64,000 bases of DNA from Mucilaginibacter xinganensis (GCA_026225055.1 JAMFSA010000105.1:25981-89980), one strand, 5' to 3'. Shown: positions 49,988 to 61,112, numbered from the stretch's first letter. Translations and numbers: made by a program. The notes: generated from the letters alone by a model not told the origin.

Positions 49988-51985
49988 CTAAGAAAACTTA
50001 AGCTGCAGTTCCACGCCGCTGCCTTGATTTAGGTTGACCAATAATTGGCATCCTATGGCTTTAGCCAGGTCACGGACGATATGCAAGCCCAGCCCACTTT
50101 TAATACCGATCGGGGCGGCGTCATCGTAAAGCGCCCTAAAGGCTTCCTGCGTGGCGCCTGGCCCGTTGTCAGTGATCGACAGGTATTTTTGCGGCCCCTC
50201 TTCCCAGGCTCGCCAGGTTATTAGCCCCCCGGCGCTGGTTCCTAGCGCTTTTATCGCATTATTGGTGAGATTATAGATAATTGTTTTGAGGTAATGCGCA
50301 TCAACGTTTAATTGCATGCCGTGCTGCTGCTCAAAAAATAGCTGGATATTGTCCGGTGGATTTAAAGAGGTTCTGAGGTCGGCGAAAATTTCTTCGACCT
50401 TCATCATGTGATTGCTCGGTTTGAAATTTTCCATTTGCCCCTTGCTCCATAACAACAAGTCTTCCATGGTATGAAGTAAGTTCTCGGCAGCCAGGGTCGC
50501 TTTTTTTGAATAGGTCTGGCCAGCCGGACCTTCTACCAGGTCGGGGGCATTTTCCTGTAAATGTAAAAAGTTAACAAAGCTGGCAATCGGACTCCGCAGG
50601 TCATGATTTAAAATACTAAAAAACTTCGTTTTGATCTTGTTGGCCTCATCAAGCTCATTATTTAGAAAAAGCAAGGTGGTATTCGTTTTTTTGCGCTGAA
50701 GGCTTTGAAAGTAGATCAGACCGGCGATCAAAAGCAAGGCCAGCAGGCCGGCGACCAGGAACCATTGTTGTTTTTTCTGGTTGGCAATCTCCAGTTTATT
50801 GATCTGGATCTCTTTTTCCTTTAGGGCTATATCATGTTTCCCTTCAAGTGCGGCTATTTTGTTTTTACTATCCTGAGAATAAATGGAATCAGAAAGCTGA
50901 TCGTGGGATACCAGGTTGGTATAGGCATCTTTATACTTTCCCCTTTCAGCATTAATTACAGCAAGGCTATCAGTAAAAAAAATAATATTTTGTTTTGAAT
51001 CGGCGAGCTTTGCTACATCAATTGCTTTTAAAAGATAGCTTTCGGCCTTATTATACAAACTGTTTTTGATTTGATTATTCGCCTTTTGCTGCCGGGCCAT
51101 TGCCGCGTAAGTTGACCCCAGGTTGCCAAGGTTACTGATTGCATATAAATTCTGAGGGCCTTGTTTATCCCATATTGCCTGCGCTTTCAAGCCGTATTCC
51201 AACTGTTTTGCGGGGTTTGCTGGATAGGTGCTTGCCAATAATGTGTACATTATTCCAACGCCGTTATCATCATTATTTTTCTGGTATATTTTCAAGCCAT
51301 TTAAATAACAATCCTGTGCAGCCGCGTATTTGCCCTTTTTAAGATTAGAGCTGCCAATAAGTTCATAAGCCTTAGCCTGTACGTTATACGTGTTTACTTT
51401 AAGTGTTTTGCAAACCTCCTGTGCTTTTTTTGAATAAAAAATAGTTTTATCAAAGTTGTCCTGATTAAAAAAATTGGAGCTGATATTCACATAACAAATA
51501 CTCATCAACAGCCGGTTTTTAATGGCTTCGGCAAATGTTAGCGCCCGGAAAAAGTAATCCTGCGATTTGGGGTAATCTGCATGCATCTGGTAGGCCAGGC
51601 CAATGTCTGATGAGGCCAGGGATTCAACAGTCTCGTAATTGTTTTTTTTGGCCAATGCAAATTCCTGGCTGCATACCAGTATACCATTTTTTATATCACC
51701 CGCATAAATATATGTTTCGCCAAGGTAGCCGTAAAACATACAGAGATCTGAATCCCGTTTGAGTTTTCGCGCAAGCGTAAGACCAAGATTTTCGTACTTG
51801 ATGGCTAATTTAGGATCGGCTGTCTGGTAGTAATCACTTAAGTGTGAAAGGGCATTTAATTTAACGATGCCGTCGCCTGTCTTAGCCAGCTTTTTTTCAA
51901 GTGTATCCACAAAGGCAGGTTTGGCCGTTTGCGCGTTAGCCGTAAAAAACCAAAGCAGGCAAGTACAAACTAACAATAATTTCAT
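49988..51985 (-). CDS. TPR-repeat sensor histidine kinase
   Basis: TPR N-terminus, TM, FFSILNHDLRSPIASFVNFL H-box, SGLGLHIVRDLAKAIG. Confidence 0.9.
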   Translation of the reverse strand: MKLLLVCTCLLWFFTANAQTAKPAFVDTLEKKLAKTGDGIVKLNALSHLSDYYQTADPKLAIKYENLGLTLARKLKRDSDLCMFYGYLGETYIYAGDIKNGILVCSQEFALAKKNNYETVESLASSDIGLAYQMHADYPKSQDYFFRALTFAEAIKNRLLMSICYVNISSNFFNQDNFDKTIFYSKKAQEVCKTLKVNTYNVQAKAYELIGSSNLKKGKYAAAQDCYLNGLKIYQKNNDDNGVGIMYTLLASTYPANPAKQLEYGLKAQAIWDKQGPQNLYAISNLGNLGSTYAAMARQQKANNQIKNSLYNKAESYLLKAIDVAKLADSKQNIIFFTDSLAVINAERGKYKDAYTNLVSHDQLSDSIYSQDSKNKIAALEGKHDIALKEKEIQINKLEIANQKKQQWFLVAGLLALLLIAGLIYFQSLQRKKTNTTLLFLNNELDEANKIKTKFFSILNHDLRSPIASFVNFLHLQENAPDLVEGPAGQTYSKKATLAAENLLHTMEDLLLWSKGQMENFKPSNHMMKVEEIFADLRTSLNPPDNIQLFFEQQHGMQLNVDAHYLKTIIYNLTNNAIKALGTSAGGLITWRAWEEGPQKYLSITDNGPGATQEAFRALYDDAAPIGIKSGLGLHIVRDLAKAIGCQLLVNLNQGSGVELQLKFS

Positions 51986-52284
51986 ATTTTAAAAGCGTGA
52001 TAGACCCAAATATAAATGTAAATCCGGCAATATTCACTCTTATTTTATTATCAGTAATAAAACAGTTTTTTTTTAATACTCTGTTTTATAGCATGCTAAG
52101 GAAAGGTTAACGCGCTTGCCCTGAAGTTAAGATTAAATTGATATAACCTAAAAATATCTTGTCACCAATTTAAATCAAAAAAAGCCTCGCGGCAGGCGAA
52201 GCTCTCTTCTCTTAAAATAAGGTTAAGAGCATGGGTGGTAACTTTTTACCGTCACTTTTACCCCGTTTATAAAATTGCCGTAAG

Positions 52285-52776
52285 CTATTGCTCTGTCAAT
52301 GTGCCTGAACAGGTTCCGGTGCTGGTAAAATTAAAAGTGCCATTATTGTTTGTGGTGGATAGCGTACCTACGGCAATGTTTTTAAACGAAGCTGATATTT
52401 TACCGTTTGAAACGGTTACCGCTACTGTTCCGCCATTGGTAGATACATAAGTGGGCGATCCTGTAGTATTCGAGGATAGGATGGAACACTGATTGTTACC
52501 AACCGTAGCGTTATATTGGTTAACAAGCGTGTAATTACCTGCAACGGGCCTGCTATTAAATTGAATACCAATATCGGGATCTGAACTTATTTTTTGATCA
52601 ATTCCTAAGAGTTCGTTATTGGTAAATACCGTGGTGCTGGAATTATAAGTGGTGTTTGCAATAGTCCAGGATGAAGATGAGCTACCGGACGGTGACGTGT
52701 CACTTTTTTTCGAACAACTGAAAAAAGCTACTGAGATAATAGTGGAGCAGATGAGGATTTTGTTAAATGTTTTCAT
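52285..52776 (-). CDS. Lipoprotein, unknown
   Basis: MKTFNKILICSTIISVAFFSCSKK lipobox. Confidence 0.65.
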   Translation of the reverse strand: MKTFNKILICSTIISVAFFSCSKKSDTSPSGSSSSSWTIANTTYNSSTTVFTNNELLGIDQKISSDPDIGIQFNSRPVAGNYTLVNQYNATVGNNQCSILSSNTTGSPTYVSTNGGTVAVTVSNGKISASFKNIAVGTLSTTNNNGTFNFTSTGTCSGTLTEQ

Positions 52777-52970
52777 AATATGTGAGTGTTTGTTAATGTT
52801 TGCACAAACATACCCCACCTATTATTGCCGGGAAACACGTTTTCGACAGGCGACATTTTAAATCGCCTAACGACAAATAAATAAAAAACGGTATTGCAGG
52901 CACATTATAATTTAACGCAAAGAAAGTGGTTTTAAACTTTCTTAATGATGTTGCCTGTAAAGGATTATCA

Positions 52971-53675
52971 TCAAGATTTTATATCCCGCAGGTTATCTTT
53001 ATACATACGGCCGATAGGGATGGCAATGTTGTTGACCATTAACTGGCTGGGTGAGAACTTGTTAATAAGATGTTTTTGCACCGCATAACTGCGGTGTACC
53101 CGTACAAAGCTGCGGAAATTACTGTCTTTTAATAAACTGCTGATCGGCGACAGTACGCAGTGCTTTTTTTCCGCGGTAAACAGCAGGGTATAATCCTTTA
53201 AAGCCTCCAAATACAGAATGTCATGAAGTTTCACCTTTACCTGGGCATGTCCGTCCTTGATAAAAATGGTATCACCGCCCAGGCTGTGTTCATACAGGCT
53301 CGCCTTTTGCCTGGATTCCAGGTAATCGTGGATACGCACCACGGTCTTTGCAAAGCGGTCGGCTTTAATGGGCTTAACCAAAAAATCAAGGGTCGAAAGC
53401 TCGAAGCTTTCGGCGGCCATATCGGCAAAAGAGGTAATAAATATACACACCGGTATAGCCATCATACTGCGACGAAACTCAAAACCGTCGATATCGGGCA
53501 TATCAATATCAGAAAAGAGTATCTGGATATCTTCTTTTTCGATAATTTTCATGGCTTCTGCAACCGACGAACAAACCCCGCAAACATTCAGTTCGGAATA
53601 CTTGCGAACAAATGAAAGCGTAGTTAGCCTATCAATTTCTTCATCGTCAATAATTAAACAGTTGTATTTAATCAT
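52971..53675 (-). CDS. LytTR-family response regulator
   Basis: Receiver (ILFSDIDMPDIDGFEF) + LytTR (ILYLEALKDYTLLFT, FVRVHRSYAV). Confidence 0.92.
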   Translation of the reverse strand: MIKYNCLIIDDEEIDRLTTLSFVRKYSELNVCGVCSSVAEAMKIIEKEDIQILFSDIDMPDIDGFEFRRSMMAIPVCIFITSFADMAAESFELSTLDFLVKPIKADRFAKTVVRIHDYLESRQKASLYEHSLGGDTIFIKDGHAQVKVKLHDILYLEALKDYTLLFTAEKKHCVLSPISSLLKDSNFRSFVRVHRSYAVQKHLINKFSPSQLMVNNIAIPIGRMYKDNLRDIKS

Positions 53676-53820
53676 AGGTCATTCACTATCAATGGCAATA
53701 TAACAAAAATGAACGAGCTATGTTGCTGGTCGATTTAAAATGTAGTTGGTCTATTCGTGATTTTTTGACAAACGTACGGTGCATAACTTTGGTGACAATA
53801 AACATTTAAACCATCAAAAT

Positions 53821-54384
53821 ATGAAAAAGTTATTCCTATTACTTTTGATCTTCCTATCGACTGCTGCCCTAAACGCACAGGTAAAGAAAAAGCCGGTGAA
53901 ACCTGCTCCAAAAAATCATTTGCCAAAAACAGACGGGTTCAGTGTCATGAATAAAAACTTTCTTGACCCGGGAATCGGCCTTGGCACTTATTACAAGGGC
54001 CTGCCGTTTGGCGTGTCTTACGAGCATGGTTTTACCGATGAGATCAGCGCGGGGCCGTTTTTGAATTATTCTTCCTACAGCGATAACGGTTTGTATAATT
54101 ATAGCCTGCACCTGTTGTATGTTGGCGTACGCGGGTCATATCACCTGGCTAAGCTTTTAAATGTATCCAATCCAAAATTTGATCCCTATGCGGGTGTTTC
54201 ATTGGGCTATTATTCCGCGAGCTATGACTATGCGGGCGATCCGTTGCCGGGCGCTTATGGCAACACGGTCTTTTTAGGTGTGCATGCCGGTGCCAGGTAT
54301 ATGTTCAGTGATCACATTGGCGGTTTTGCAGAGGTGGGATATGGCGTGGCCGCTTTACAGGTAGGCGTGTCATTTAAGTTTTAA
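53821..54384 (+). CDS. Outer-membrane beta-barrel protein
   Basis: Signal peptide, DPGIGLGTYYKGLPFGVSYEHGF...FAEVGYGVAALQVGVSFKF. Confidence 0.75.
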   Translation: MKKLFLLLLIFLSTAALNAQVKKKPVKPAPKNHLPKTDGFSVMNKNFLDPGIGLGTYYKGLPFGVSYEHGFTDEISAGPFLNYSSYSDNGLYNYSLHLLYVGVRGSYHLAKLLNVSNPKFDPYAGVSLGYYSASYDYAGDPLPGAYGNTVFLGVHAGARYMFSDHIGGFAEVGYGVAALQVGVSFKF

Positions 54385-54479
54385 TGCCTGCTAACAGAGG
54401 TTATACACTGTTAAAGCGGCAACACAACTTCCGGAAAATAACATTAAAACAAATCTATTTAAACTAACAGATCACTAAG

Positions 54480-55208
54480 ATGAAAGCAGCACTTTATTCA
54501 GTAGCAGGGCTAATAATAATAAGCATCATGCTATCATGCGGTAAAAGCAACAATAGTGTAACCAACGCCAATATTAAAGAAACCGTGGAAACTAAGAACG
54601 GTATCACTTACAAATCATTCGTGGCCAATGGAGCGAGCAACTTTAAAGGCATATTGGTGATGGGAAGCGGTAACGACGAAAATAACCCCACCGTCGGTGG
54701 CCTTGACGAAAGCACTGACATTGATCTTTGCACCAAAGCGGCACAGAATGGTTATGTGGCTGCCATAGTGCAATACCGCAAAACTCCAGGCCTGGCCGAT
54801 TGGAATACCAGCGCCCAGGAAATTGGTGAAGATTATAATAGTTGTATTATGGCTTTATCAACCGAGTTTGGTGTAGATAAAAGTAAATCGGTTGTAGGCG
54901 GCTATTCTTATGCAAGCTTTATGCTGCTTACCAACAGCGCTTATTACAACGACCTTAATTACTGCAAAGGGCTGCTTGCCCCATGCGGAGGCACTGCAGC
55001 TACCAACTTTAAGATACCCATTTTTGCCATAGCCTGCAGTGGCAACAACGAAGGTGATTATTCAGGAGCAGATTTGTATAATCATATCGATGCTAATTCG
55101 CCCATAAAGGCGGCAAGCAGTGGCGTTACCGATAATAGTTGCAGTACACATTGCGGCGGGATGTGGACAGATCAACTTTACGCCAAAATGGTATCGTGGA
55201 TGCCATGA
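54480..55208 (+). CDS. Lipoprotein alpha/beta-hydrolase-like
   Basis: Lipobox; VVGGYSYASFM nucleophile-elbow-like motif. Confidence 0.6.
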   Translation: MKAALYSVAGLIIISIMLSCGKSNNSVTNANIKETVETKNGITYKSFVANGASNFKGILVMGSGNDENNPTVGGLDESTDIDLCTKAAQNGYVAAIVQYRKTPGLADWNTSAQEIGEDYNSCIMALSTEFGVDKSKSVVGGYSYASFMLLTNSAYYNDLNYCKGLLAPCGGTAATNFKIPIFAIACSGNNEGDYSGADLYNHIDANSPIKAASSGVTDNSCSTHCGGMWTDQLYAKMVSWMP

Positions 55209-55267
55209 TTTATATCATAACACCATAACTGGACTCGCGGATTTTACCCTATTAAAAATGATAAATG

Positions 55268-55945
55268 ATGAAAATTAAAACACTGATAATAGCAATTACC
55301 GGGGCTGTTATGATGTTGCTCACCGGCTGTAGTAAAAGTAATGATGCAACCGTTAACGCGACCGATTTTTCACAATACTATATTGCAGGGCATTACAGCC
55401 AAGACTTATCGCCAACGCTAACTAACATACCGGTGCCTTATGCTATAATTTTCAAATCCAGTTCGAAATGCGCTTTTGTTGATGCAGTGTTTGGGGTTAA
55501 CAACGGTAGTTATACTTATGCCAACGGCCACCTGGTGATGAACTTTACCAATAATTTGGTGGCGAACTTTGATTTTACGATGGCTAATAATCAAATCACC
55601 ACAGTCTCGGCAGATGGCCTGGGACTGCTGACTTACAACCTTGAAAAAATACCGGCTACTAATGCCTTTATTAATGGGGAGTACACTGGCACCGTAACTT
55701 CGCCGGGTACCGTTGCCCTGGCTTATGTTGCGTTTTCGGCCAATCAATATAGTATTGGTCTATCGGGTTACAAAACACCTAATATGGCCTACACGTTGCA
55801 AAACAACGCGGTGGCAACAGCGGTGTTAAACGAGAATAGTAGTGTATTTGTATACGATAACGGGGCGGTAATGATGCTGAATTATATACCGCCGGCTGTT
55901 GTCAACGGCCCTTCGGATTACCAATACGGCACGCTTACTAAATGA
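55268..55945 (+). CDS. Lipoprotein, unknown
   Basis: LLTGCSKS lipobox. Confidence 0.65.
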   Translation: MKIKTLIIAITGAVMMLLTGCSKSNDATVNATDFSQYYIAGHYSQDLSPTLTNIPVPYAIIFKSSSKCAFVDAVFGVNNGSYTYANGHLVMNFTNNLVANFDFTMANNQITTVSADGLGLLTYNLEKIPATNAFINGEYTGTVTSPGTVALAYVAFSANQYSIGLSGYKTPNMAYTLQNNAVATAVLNENSSVFVYDNGAVMMLNYIPPAVVNGPSDYQYGTLTK

Positions 55946-56037
55946 CGTTGTTATTATAATATGGTTTGTAATACATATTAATAAGTCTATAAATCACTAT
56001 TATTGTACATATCTCGTCGCTACGTACCCAATCTTAT

Positions 56038-57036
56038 TTATAGTTTATCCAGCCAGTCTTTCTTCTTTGCATCAAACTCTTCCTGGGTAATTATTTTTTC
56101 GTCAAGCAATTGCTTTAACTTATGTAATTGGAGTATTGGGTCATCCATTTTGGTGCCCTGTTGCACTTCCTGCTGATCGTTAAAAATTTTACTTAATGCT
56201 AGCCCTGCTCCTAATTGTAACGCTGCCCCAGAAATGCCTCCCTGGTTTTTGGCAGCATCCCGCAGGGCCTTTAACTTCTCCATATCCACAAAATCCAGGC
56301 TTCCGGTTTTAGCAGCTTCGGTTTCAGCAACTACATCCGCTATGCTATTGATCCTTTCTTGTGTCCCCTTATCAAAAATAGTCCCGTTTATCCTAAAATC
56401 ATTTAACAACAGGCCAACAAGGTTAAATTCGGCAGACAGCGCTTCTTTTAGCCGGTCAGAAAGGAGCTCGAGCTGTGCATCAATTTGCTGGTAAGAAAAT
56501 TGTGCCGTTGCTAATTGTGTTGCCAGAATTTGCGTAATACGGCTTTGCATTAGGGCTTTGGCTTGTATGGTTGTATATAAATCACTTAAGCCGGCTGTTT
56601 CTGCAAAAAAGAGTTTTGGGCTTGTTATCCGGTAAGAAAAATTACCATTAGCTCCCAGCTCAACAGGAAACTTATAAACCGGATCTACATATTTAATGGC
56701 ATTTGCGGTACCCCAGTTTTGATTGGTAATATCAGCCGTTCGGAAAAAATATATCTTTAGCTTATGCTCACTTTCAAAAGCGGTACGCAGCTTCAATAAT
56801 GTTGTAACAAAGGGATGGTTATCAGTTTCAAGCGTGTAAATACCTTCATCAGCAAGTACATCGGTTATTAAACCTTCATACACCAGTATAACTCCCTGGC
56901 CTGGCCCAATAATAAGCTTGCTGGCATTTTTTATCTCGTCATTAACTGAGGGGAATTTATAGAGCAGCTCATACAATTGCGAATTGGTCCATTCTATAAC
57001 TGATGCCAGCTGATTTTTAAAAAAACTTAAATTCAT
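56038..57036 (-). CDS. SPFH-domain protein with SHOCT C-terminus
   Basis: IIGPGQGVILVYEGLITDVLADEGIYTLETDNHPF; C-term LHKLKQLLDEKIITQEEFDAKKKDWL. Confidence 0.85.
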   Translation of the reverse strand: MNLSFFKNQLASVIEWTNSQLYELLYKFPSVNDEIKNASKLIIGPGQGVILVYEGLITDVLADEGIYTLETDNHPFVTTLLKLRTAFESEHKLKIYFFRTADITNQNWGTANAIKYVDPVYKFPVELGANGNFSYRITSPKLFFAETAGLSDLYTTIQAKALMQSRITQILATQLATAQFSYQQIDAQLELLSDRLKEALSAEFNLVGLLLNDFRINGTIFDKGTQERINSIADVVAETEAAKTGSLDFVDMEKLKALRDAAKNQGGISGAALQLGAGLALSKIFNDQQEVQQGTKMDDPILQLHKLKQLLDEKIITQEEFDAKKKDWLDKL

Positions 57037-58352
57037 AATTCATTGCTTTTGTACATACCGGGTATATATTTAGTGACTTTACCTTTAAAATTTACCTTGT
57101 AGGTATTTCCCGCATCAACCATTGCAAACCCGTCCTTGTAGCGTACACACTTATCCGGCGGATACAGCTCTTTTAAAGGAGAGGTAAAGATGATGGCAGC
57201 CGTATGCGCGTCAAGACATTGAAGGTAACGCAATGCATTTCCGGCCGGGCTTTGCTTTAAACAAATCAGTACATATTCATCGTCAAAGTACAGCAACCGC
57301 TGTTCAAAATAGATTCTTCCCGGCGTAAAATCCTTGTGAGATAAAACCCCTTCGCTTTTAAGTTCTTCTTCACTATTCCATGAGAATGGCGAATACAAAG
57401 GCACAGGAGCTATACCGGCATTTTTATCGCCCATATATTGATAAATGATCAACTTTGCACTGATCTCCGGTCGGTCATAATCACTGGGAGTACTAAAATC
57501 ATACGCCGTTTTTTTAAAATTACCTTGTGAAAGTGTTTTAACCGGGCTTTCTAAACGATCCAGCGCCTCTTTGGTGCATAACTGATCTGTTAGCGGAAAA
57601 TAGAAATAGTTTTTGCCATCATTTGTAAACACATTGAAGCCATTGCCATGAGCATAATCGTTATCAACAAATTCTACTTTAGCCACGCCGCTGCTTATTT
57701 CAGGATGATTTTCAAAAAGTGTTTTGGTAACGTCCTTTACAGACAGTGAAGATTTTGTCACCTTTGATATTACCAGGTTATCAGCAATGATATACATATC
57801 CCCATTTGAAAATTCACGGACATCAAAGTCGCTTCCCCCATGTTCATGTGCCATTGATGAGGCGCCCGGCATTGGCAGCAATTTAAGTTCACTATCTAAA
57901 CCCAGGTCATAAAAAGCGATATAATCTTTTAGTCGAGATTTATCACCACCATAAGTTTTGGTACCTATGGTAAATAATATGGGCCTTTTATCGGTTGAAA
58001 GATATAGATCCTGGCCAGCCCAGGAAATATCCCAGGTATAAGTGTTATCACTGCTCAAATTACCTTGGTTAGAAGTTGTGGTTGAATCACTTGTTAAATA
58101 ATTGATAGCAGCAATTACAATAACCATAACTATAAGAAGTAAAATAATTAAACCGGCAATTGAGCGTACTGGTTTAGTAGTTGTTACCTGACCGGGTTGT
58201 TGTAATGGCGTTGAAAAATTAACGGTACCATTATCCAAAAAATATTCGGTTCCACAAGCTACACAACGATAATCCCCCGGTCTTACCTCATATTTTTGGG
58301 TGCTGCCGCACTTTGGGCACGCTATTGCTTTTATTTCTGTTCCCATCAACAA
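57033..58352 (-). CDS. Zinc-ribbon membrane protein with C-terminal beta-propeller-like region
   Basis: IACPKCGSTQKYEVRPGDYRCVACGTEYFLD then TM helix. Confidence 0.7.
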   Translation of the reverse strand: MLMGTEIKAIACPKCGSTQKYEVRPGDYRCVACGTEYFLDNGTVNFSTPLQQPGQVTTTKPVRSIAGLIILLLIVMVIVIAAINYLTSDSTTTSNQGNLSSDNTYTWDISWAGQDLYLSTDKRPILFTIGTKTYGGDKSRLKDYIAFYDLGLDSELKLLPMPGASSMAHEHGGSDFDVREFSNGDMYIIADNLVISKVTKSSLSVKDVTKTLFENHPEISSGVAKVEFVDNDYAHGNGFNVFTNDGKNYFYFPLTDQLCTKEALDRLESPVKTLSQGNFKKTAYDFSTPSDYDRPEISAKLIIYQYMGDKNAGIAPVPLYSPFSWNSEEELKSEGVLSHKDFTPGRIYFEQRLLYFDDEYVLICLKQSPAGNALRYLQCLDAHTAAIIFTSPLKELYPPDKCVRYKDGFAMVDAGNTYKVNFKGKVTKYIPGMYKSNEL

Positions 58353-58361
58353 TTAGCAAAG

Positions 58362-59072
58362 CTATTGAAGCGGCTTGCCTGCATTTTGTACCACTTGCCT
58401 GAAGGTTTCAAAAGGGTGTTCTTTACCCACTTCAACTATCATAATAGATTGGTACCAGGTATAAGCCGCACCACCGGGCAGCTTTTGATAATTATCTTTT
58501 AAATATTGCGCTTTATCCTGCCCCGCAGGAACCGGGCTTGGGGAATGTTCGATAACACCGTTGAAAAATTTCAGCATTAGCTGGTAAAATTGTGGATCGT
58601 GTTCATTCCAATAAGCGGAGGCAATTCGGTTAGCCGCTTTTTCATTCTCATAGGGATCGGCCGTAATGTTCTGACAGGCACGCCACCAATGCCCTAATTC
58701 ATGAATAAATATCCATTGATGCACACTTATTTCAAAAAATTGCTCCCCTGTTAAAGCGGGATGAATATTTTTGCCAAACGCATCAAATAGTTGATGCATT
58801 TGCACCGGGAGTGTATTCCAGTCGCAGGTATGTAAAATATTCTTTTCATCATCATAATTACCAAATGATCTCGGGTTATCTAAAACAATTACCGGCGGGG
58901 CGAGGCTTGGGTTGAAGCCAAATGATTTTATTTCACTGATATAAGAATCCCTTAACACAGTAAGTTTTTTTATCAGCGTATCGTTTTGCTGCGCTGAAGC
59001 GGTATTTATAATTAAGACAAGCAAAATAAGTACCCTTATTTTAACCGATCTGAGTATTCGTATCAAATACAT
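58362..59072 (-). CDS. DUF4344-like putative metallopeptidase
   Basis: WIFIHELGHWW HExxH motif; signal peptide. Confidence 0.7.
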   Translation of the reverse strand: MYLIRILRSVKIRVLILLVLIINTASAQQNDTLIKKLTVLRDSYISEIKSFGFNPSLAPPVIVLDNPRSFGNYDDEKNILHTCDWNTLPVQMHQLFDAFGKNIHPALTGEQFFEISVHQWIFIHELGHWWRACQNITADPYENEKAANRIASAYWNEHDPQFYQLMLKFFNGVIEHSPSPVPAGQDKAQYLKDNYQKLPGGAAYTWYQSIMIVEVGKEHPFETFRQVVQNAGKPLQ

Positions 59073-59137
59073 ATTTTAATAATTAAGCTGATAGTTTGAA
59101 CGATGTTGATTTACAGATACTTGCAAAACGCATTACA

Positions 59138-60355
59138 TTAATGTTTTACAATAAATATACCATTACCTTTTGAATATGTTGTTGTAGAAGGTAACGTAAC
59201 TTCGGTGCCGTTTTTCCAATAGCAAGCCGTGTATGATTCCTGAGGGCTATCCTTATAATCGGTTCCTACCATGTATACATCACCGCCTGAAACGGAAATA
59301 GCGTTTCCATCCGAGTAATCCCCTTGCCTGGGCATGAAAGTTGCTGAAACGTCATTTTTCCAATAGCAGGCAGAATAGTTAGTACCTTGATATGCTCTGC
59401 CCCCCATATACACGTCGCTGCCTGATAAACAAATACTTGTACCCGTCCCTAAGGGATAGGTTTGTATATTGTTACCCACCGTTTGCTCACCTGGCATATG
59501 AGGCGTTCCGTTTACCCAATAGGCCGGGTAATTAGCGAAATTGCCTTCATTATCATTTGGATAGGAAGCACCTACACCTCCTGCCACATACACATTATTA
59601 CCGGATACGGCAATTGCATTTGCAGTTGAGTTTATAACGTCAGTAGTGGTTAATGCAATGTTATTCATATAAGACGTGAAAGGCAATTGTACCAGGTTGC
59701 CATTTTTCCAGTAACAAGCTTGGGGGAGATCGTATTCTGCACCAAAATCAGTCCCTCCTCTTTGTCCAAAACTGCCCGAAGTATAAACATCTGTGCCGGA
59801 AACAGAAATGCCGGATGCTTGTACCTGAGCCTCATAGATTACTGAAATGCCATATCCTTGCTGGCCTTTTGGGGTAACTATAACATATTCAGCAGGGTGT
59901 ATTTTTTGAGATTCATACATTAATGGCTGGCTAATACCCACATATACATTACCGTTAGCAACATAAATAGAGGTGGCCTGTAAAGTATCCAATTCACTCG
60001 GCAATCCAACTATAACGCCATTTTTCCAATAGCAGGCCTGGGTGCCAATAGCGCCGGCTACATATACATCATTCCCGGAAACAAAGACGGCCCTGGCCAG
60101 GCATTTAGTTGCTTGCCCGCTTGGCAATTTTACTTCGGTGCCGTTCTTCCAGTAAACAGCTACAAGCTGGTTCTGTGCATTTACATCATATCCGGCTACA
60201 TAAACATCAGTCGTTCCCGGTGTACCGGTGGTAGTTCCTGTTTTAGTACTGGTAGTATCAGTTGGCTTTTTTGGGGGAATGTCCGATTTTTTGCAGGAAG
60301 TAACAGCGGTAAGTATGCAAAAGCAAACTATAAGGAGTGGGATGAAGTGTTTCAT
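59138..60355 (-). CDS. Repeat-containing lipoprotein (xYWKNGT beta-propeller-like repeats)
   Basis: Repeated VSGxDVYxxG...ACYWKNG units; lipobox. Confidence 0.7.
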   Translation of the reverse strand: MKHFIPLLIVCFCILTAVTSCKKSDIPPKKPTDTTSTKTGTTTGTPGTTDVYVAGYDVNAQNQLVAVYWKNGTEVKLPSGQATKCLARAVFVSGNDVYVAGAIGTQACYWKNGVIVGLPSELDTLQATSIYVANGNVYVGISQPLMYESQKIHPAEYVIVTPKGQQGYGISVIYEAQVQASGISVSGTDVYTSGSFGQRGGTDFGAEYDLPQACYWKNGNLVQLPFTSYMNNIALTTTDVINSTANAIAVSGNNVYVAGGVGASYPNDNEGNFANYPAYWVNGTPHMPGEQTVGNNIQTYPLGTGTSICLSGSDVYMGGRAYQGTNYSACYWKNDVSATFMPRQGDYSDGNAISVSGGDVYMVGTDYKDSPQESYTACYWKNGTEVTLPSTTTYSKGNGIFIVKH

Positions 60356-60558
60356 GGTGAGCTATTTTTTCTCAAACTTAGTCCGGTTTTTTGGGGCTGA
60401 GAAATGCTATTAGATCAACGACATTTTAAATCGACAAACGACCATGTTTCATATTCCATATGTTGTTTGTCGATTAAATTGGCGGTTCGTCAAGACCAGC
60501 TTTTATAGATGCAAAATTCACAAGATGTTTGTGGTAAATAATATTAAAATAAATTTTT

Positions 60559-60984
60559 ATGAAAAGATACATCCTATTAATTCCGGCGGTAATCATCATG
60601 GCCGCCTGTTCAAAAAAGAATAATCCTGCTCCGCTTACCCCAGCAACAGCCAAAGCAACTGATCTTGTTGGCAAATGGACTATAACTGCAGACACATTAT
60701 TTTTGAACGGGAGCAATCAATTCAGCGTCAACCCGGTAAACGGCGGCCCTTATTTCCAATTTAATGATGACGGTACAGCCACTTCGGGCACTGCTGGCGG
60801 CGGCGTGCAAGGTGTTTACAATTATACCGTTAACAATGGAACGCTGGTTTTAACAATACCCAATTCCGGTAGTGTGGCTGGTTCTGAAGAAACCTTGTCG
60901 ATCTACAATATTACAAAAAGCTCGTTGGGGTTACGGAGCAACAATAATAATAACACGTATGAAGATGCCTGGCTAACCAAGTAA
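60559..60984 (+). CDS. Lipocalin-like lipoprotein, paralogue of 49446-49886
   Basis: Lipobox; paralogous sequence. Confidence 0.75.
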   Translation: MKRYILLIPAVIIMAACSKKNNPAPLTPATAKATDLVGKWTITADTLFLNGSNQFSVNPVNGGPYFQFNDDGTATSGTAGGGVQGVYNYTVNNGTLVLTIPNSGSVAGSEETLSIYNITKSSLGLRSNNNNNTYEDAWLTK

Positions 60985-61112
60985 TCAGGCAAGTTACGAT
61001 TCCATTTTAGGCCGGAGAATTCATATAAATCATCGAAAGGCAATTTGTGCGGAACAGCACGCACAAATCTTTTTTTGAAAATCTTTTGGTTAAAATAAAT
61101 ATATTTAATATC

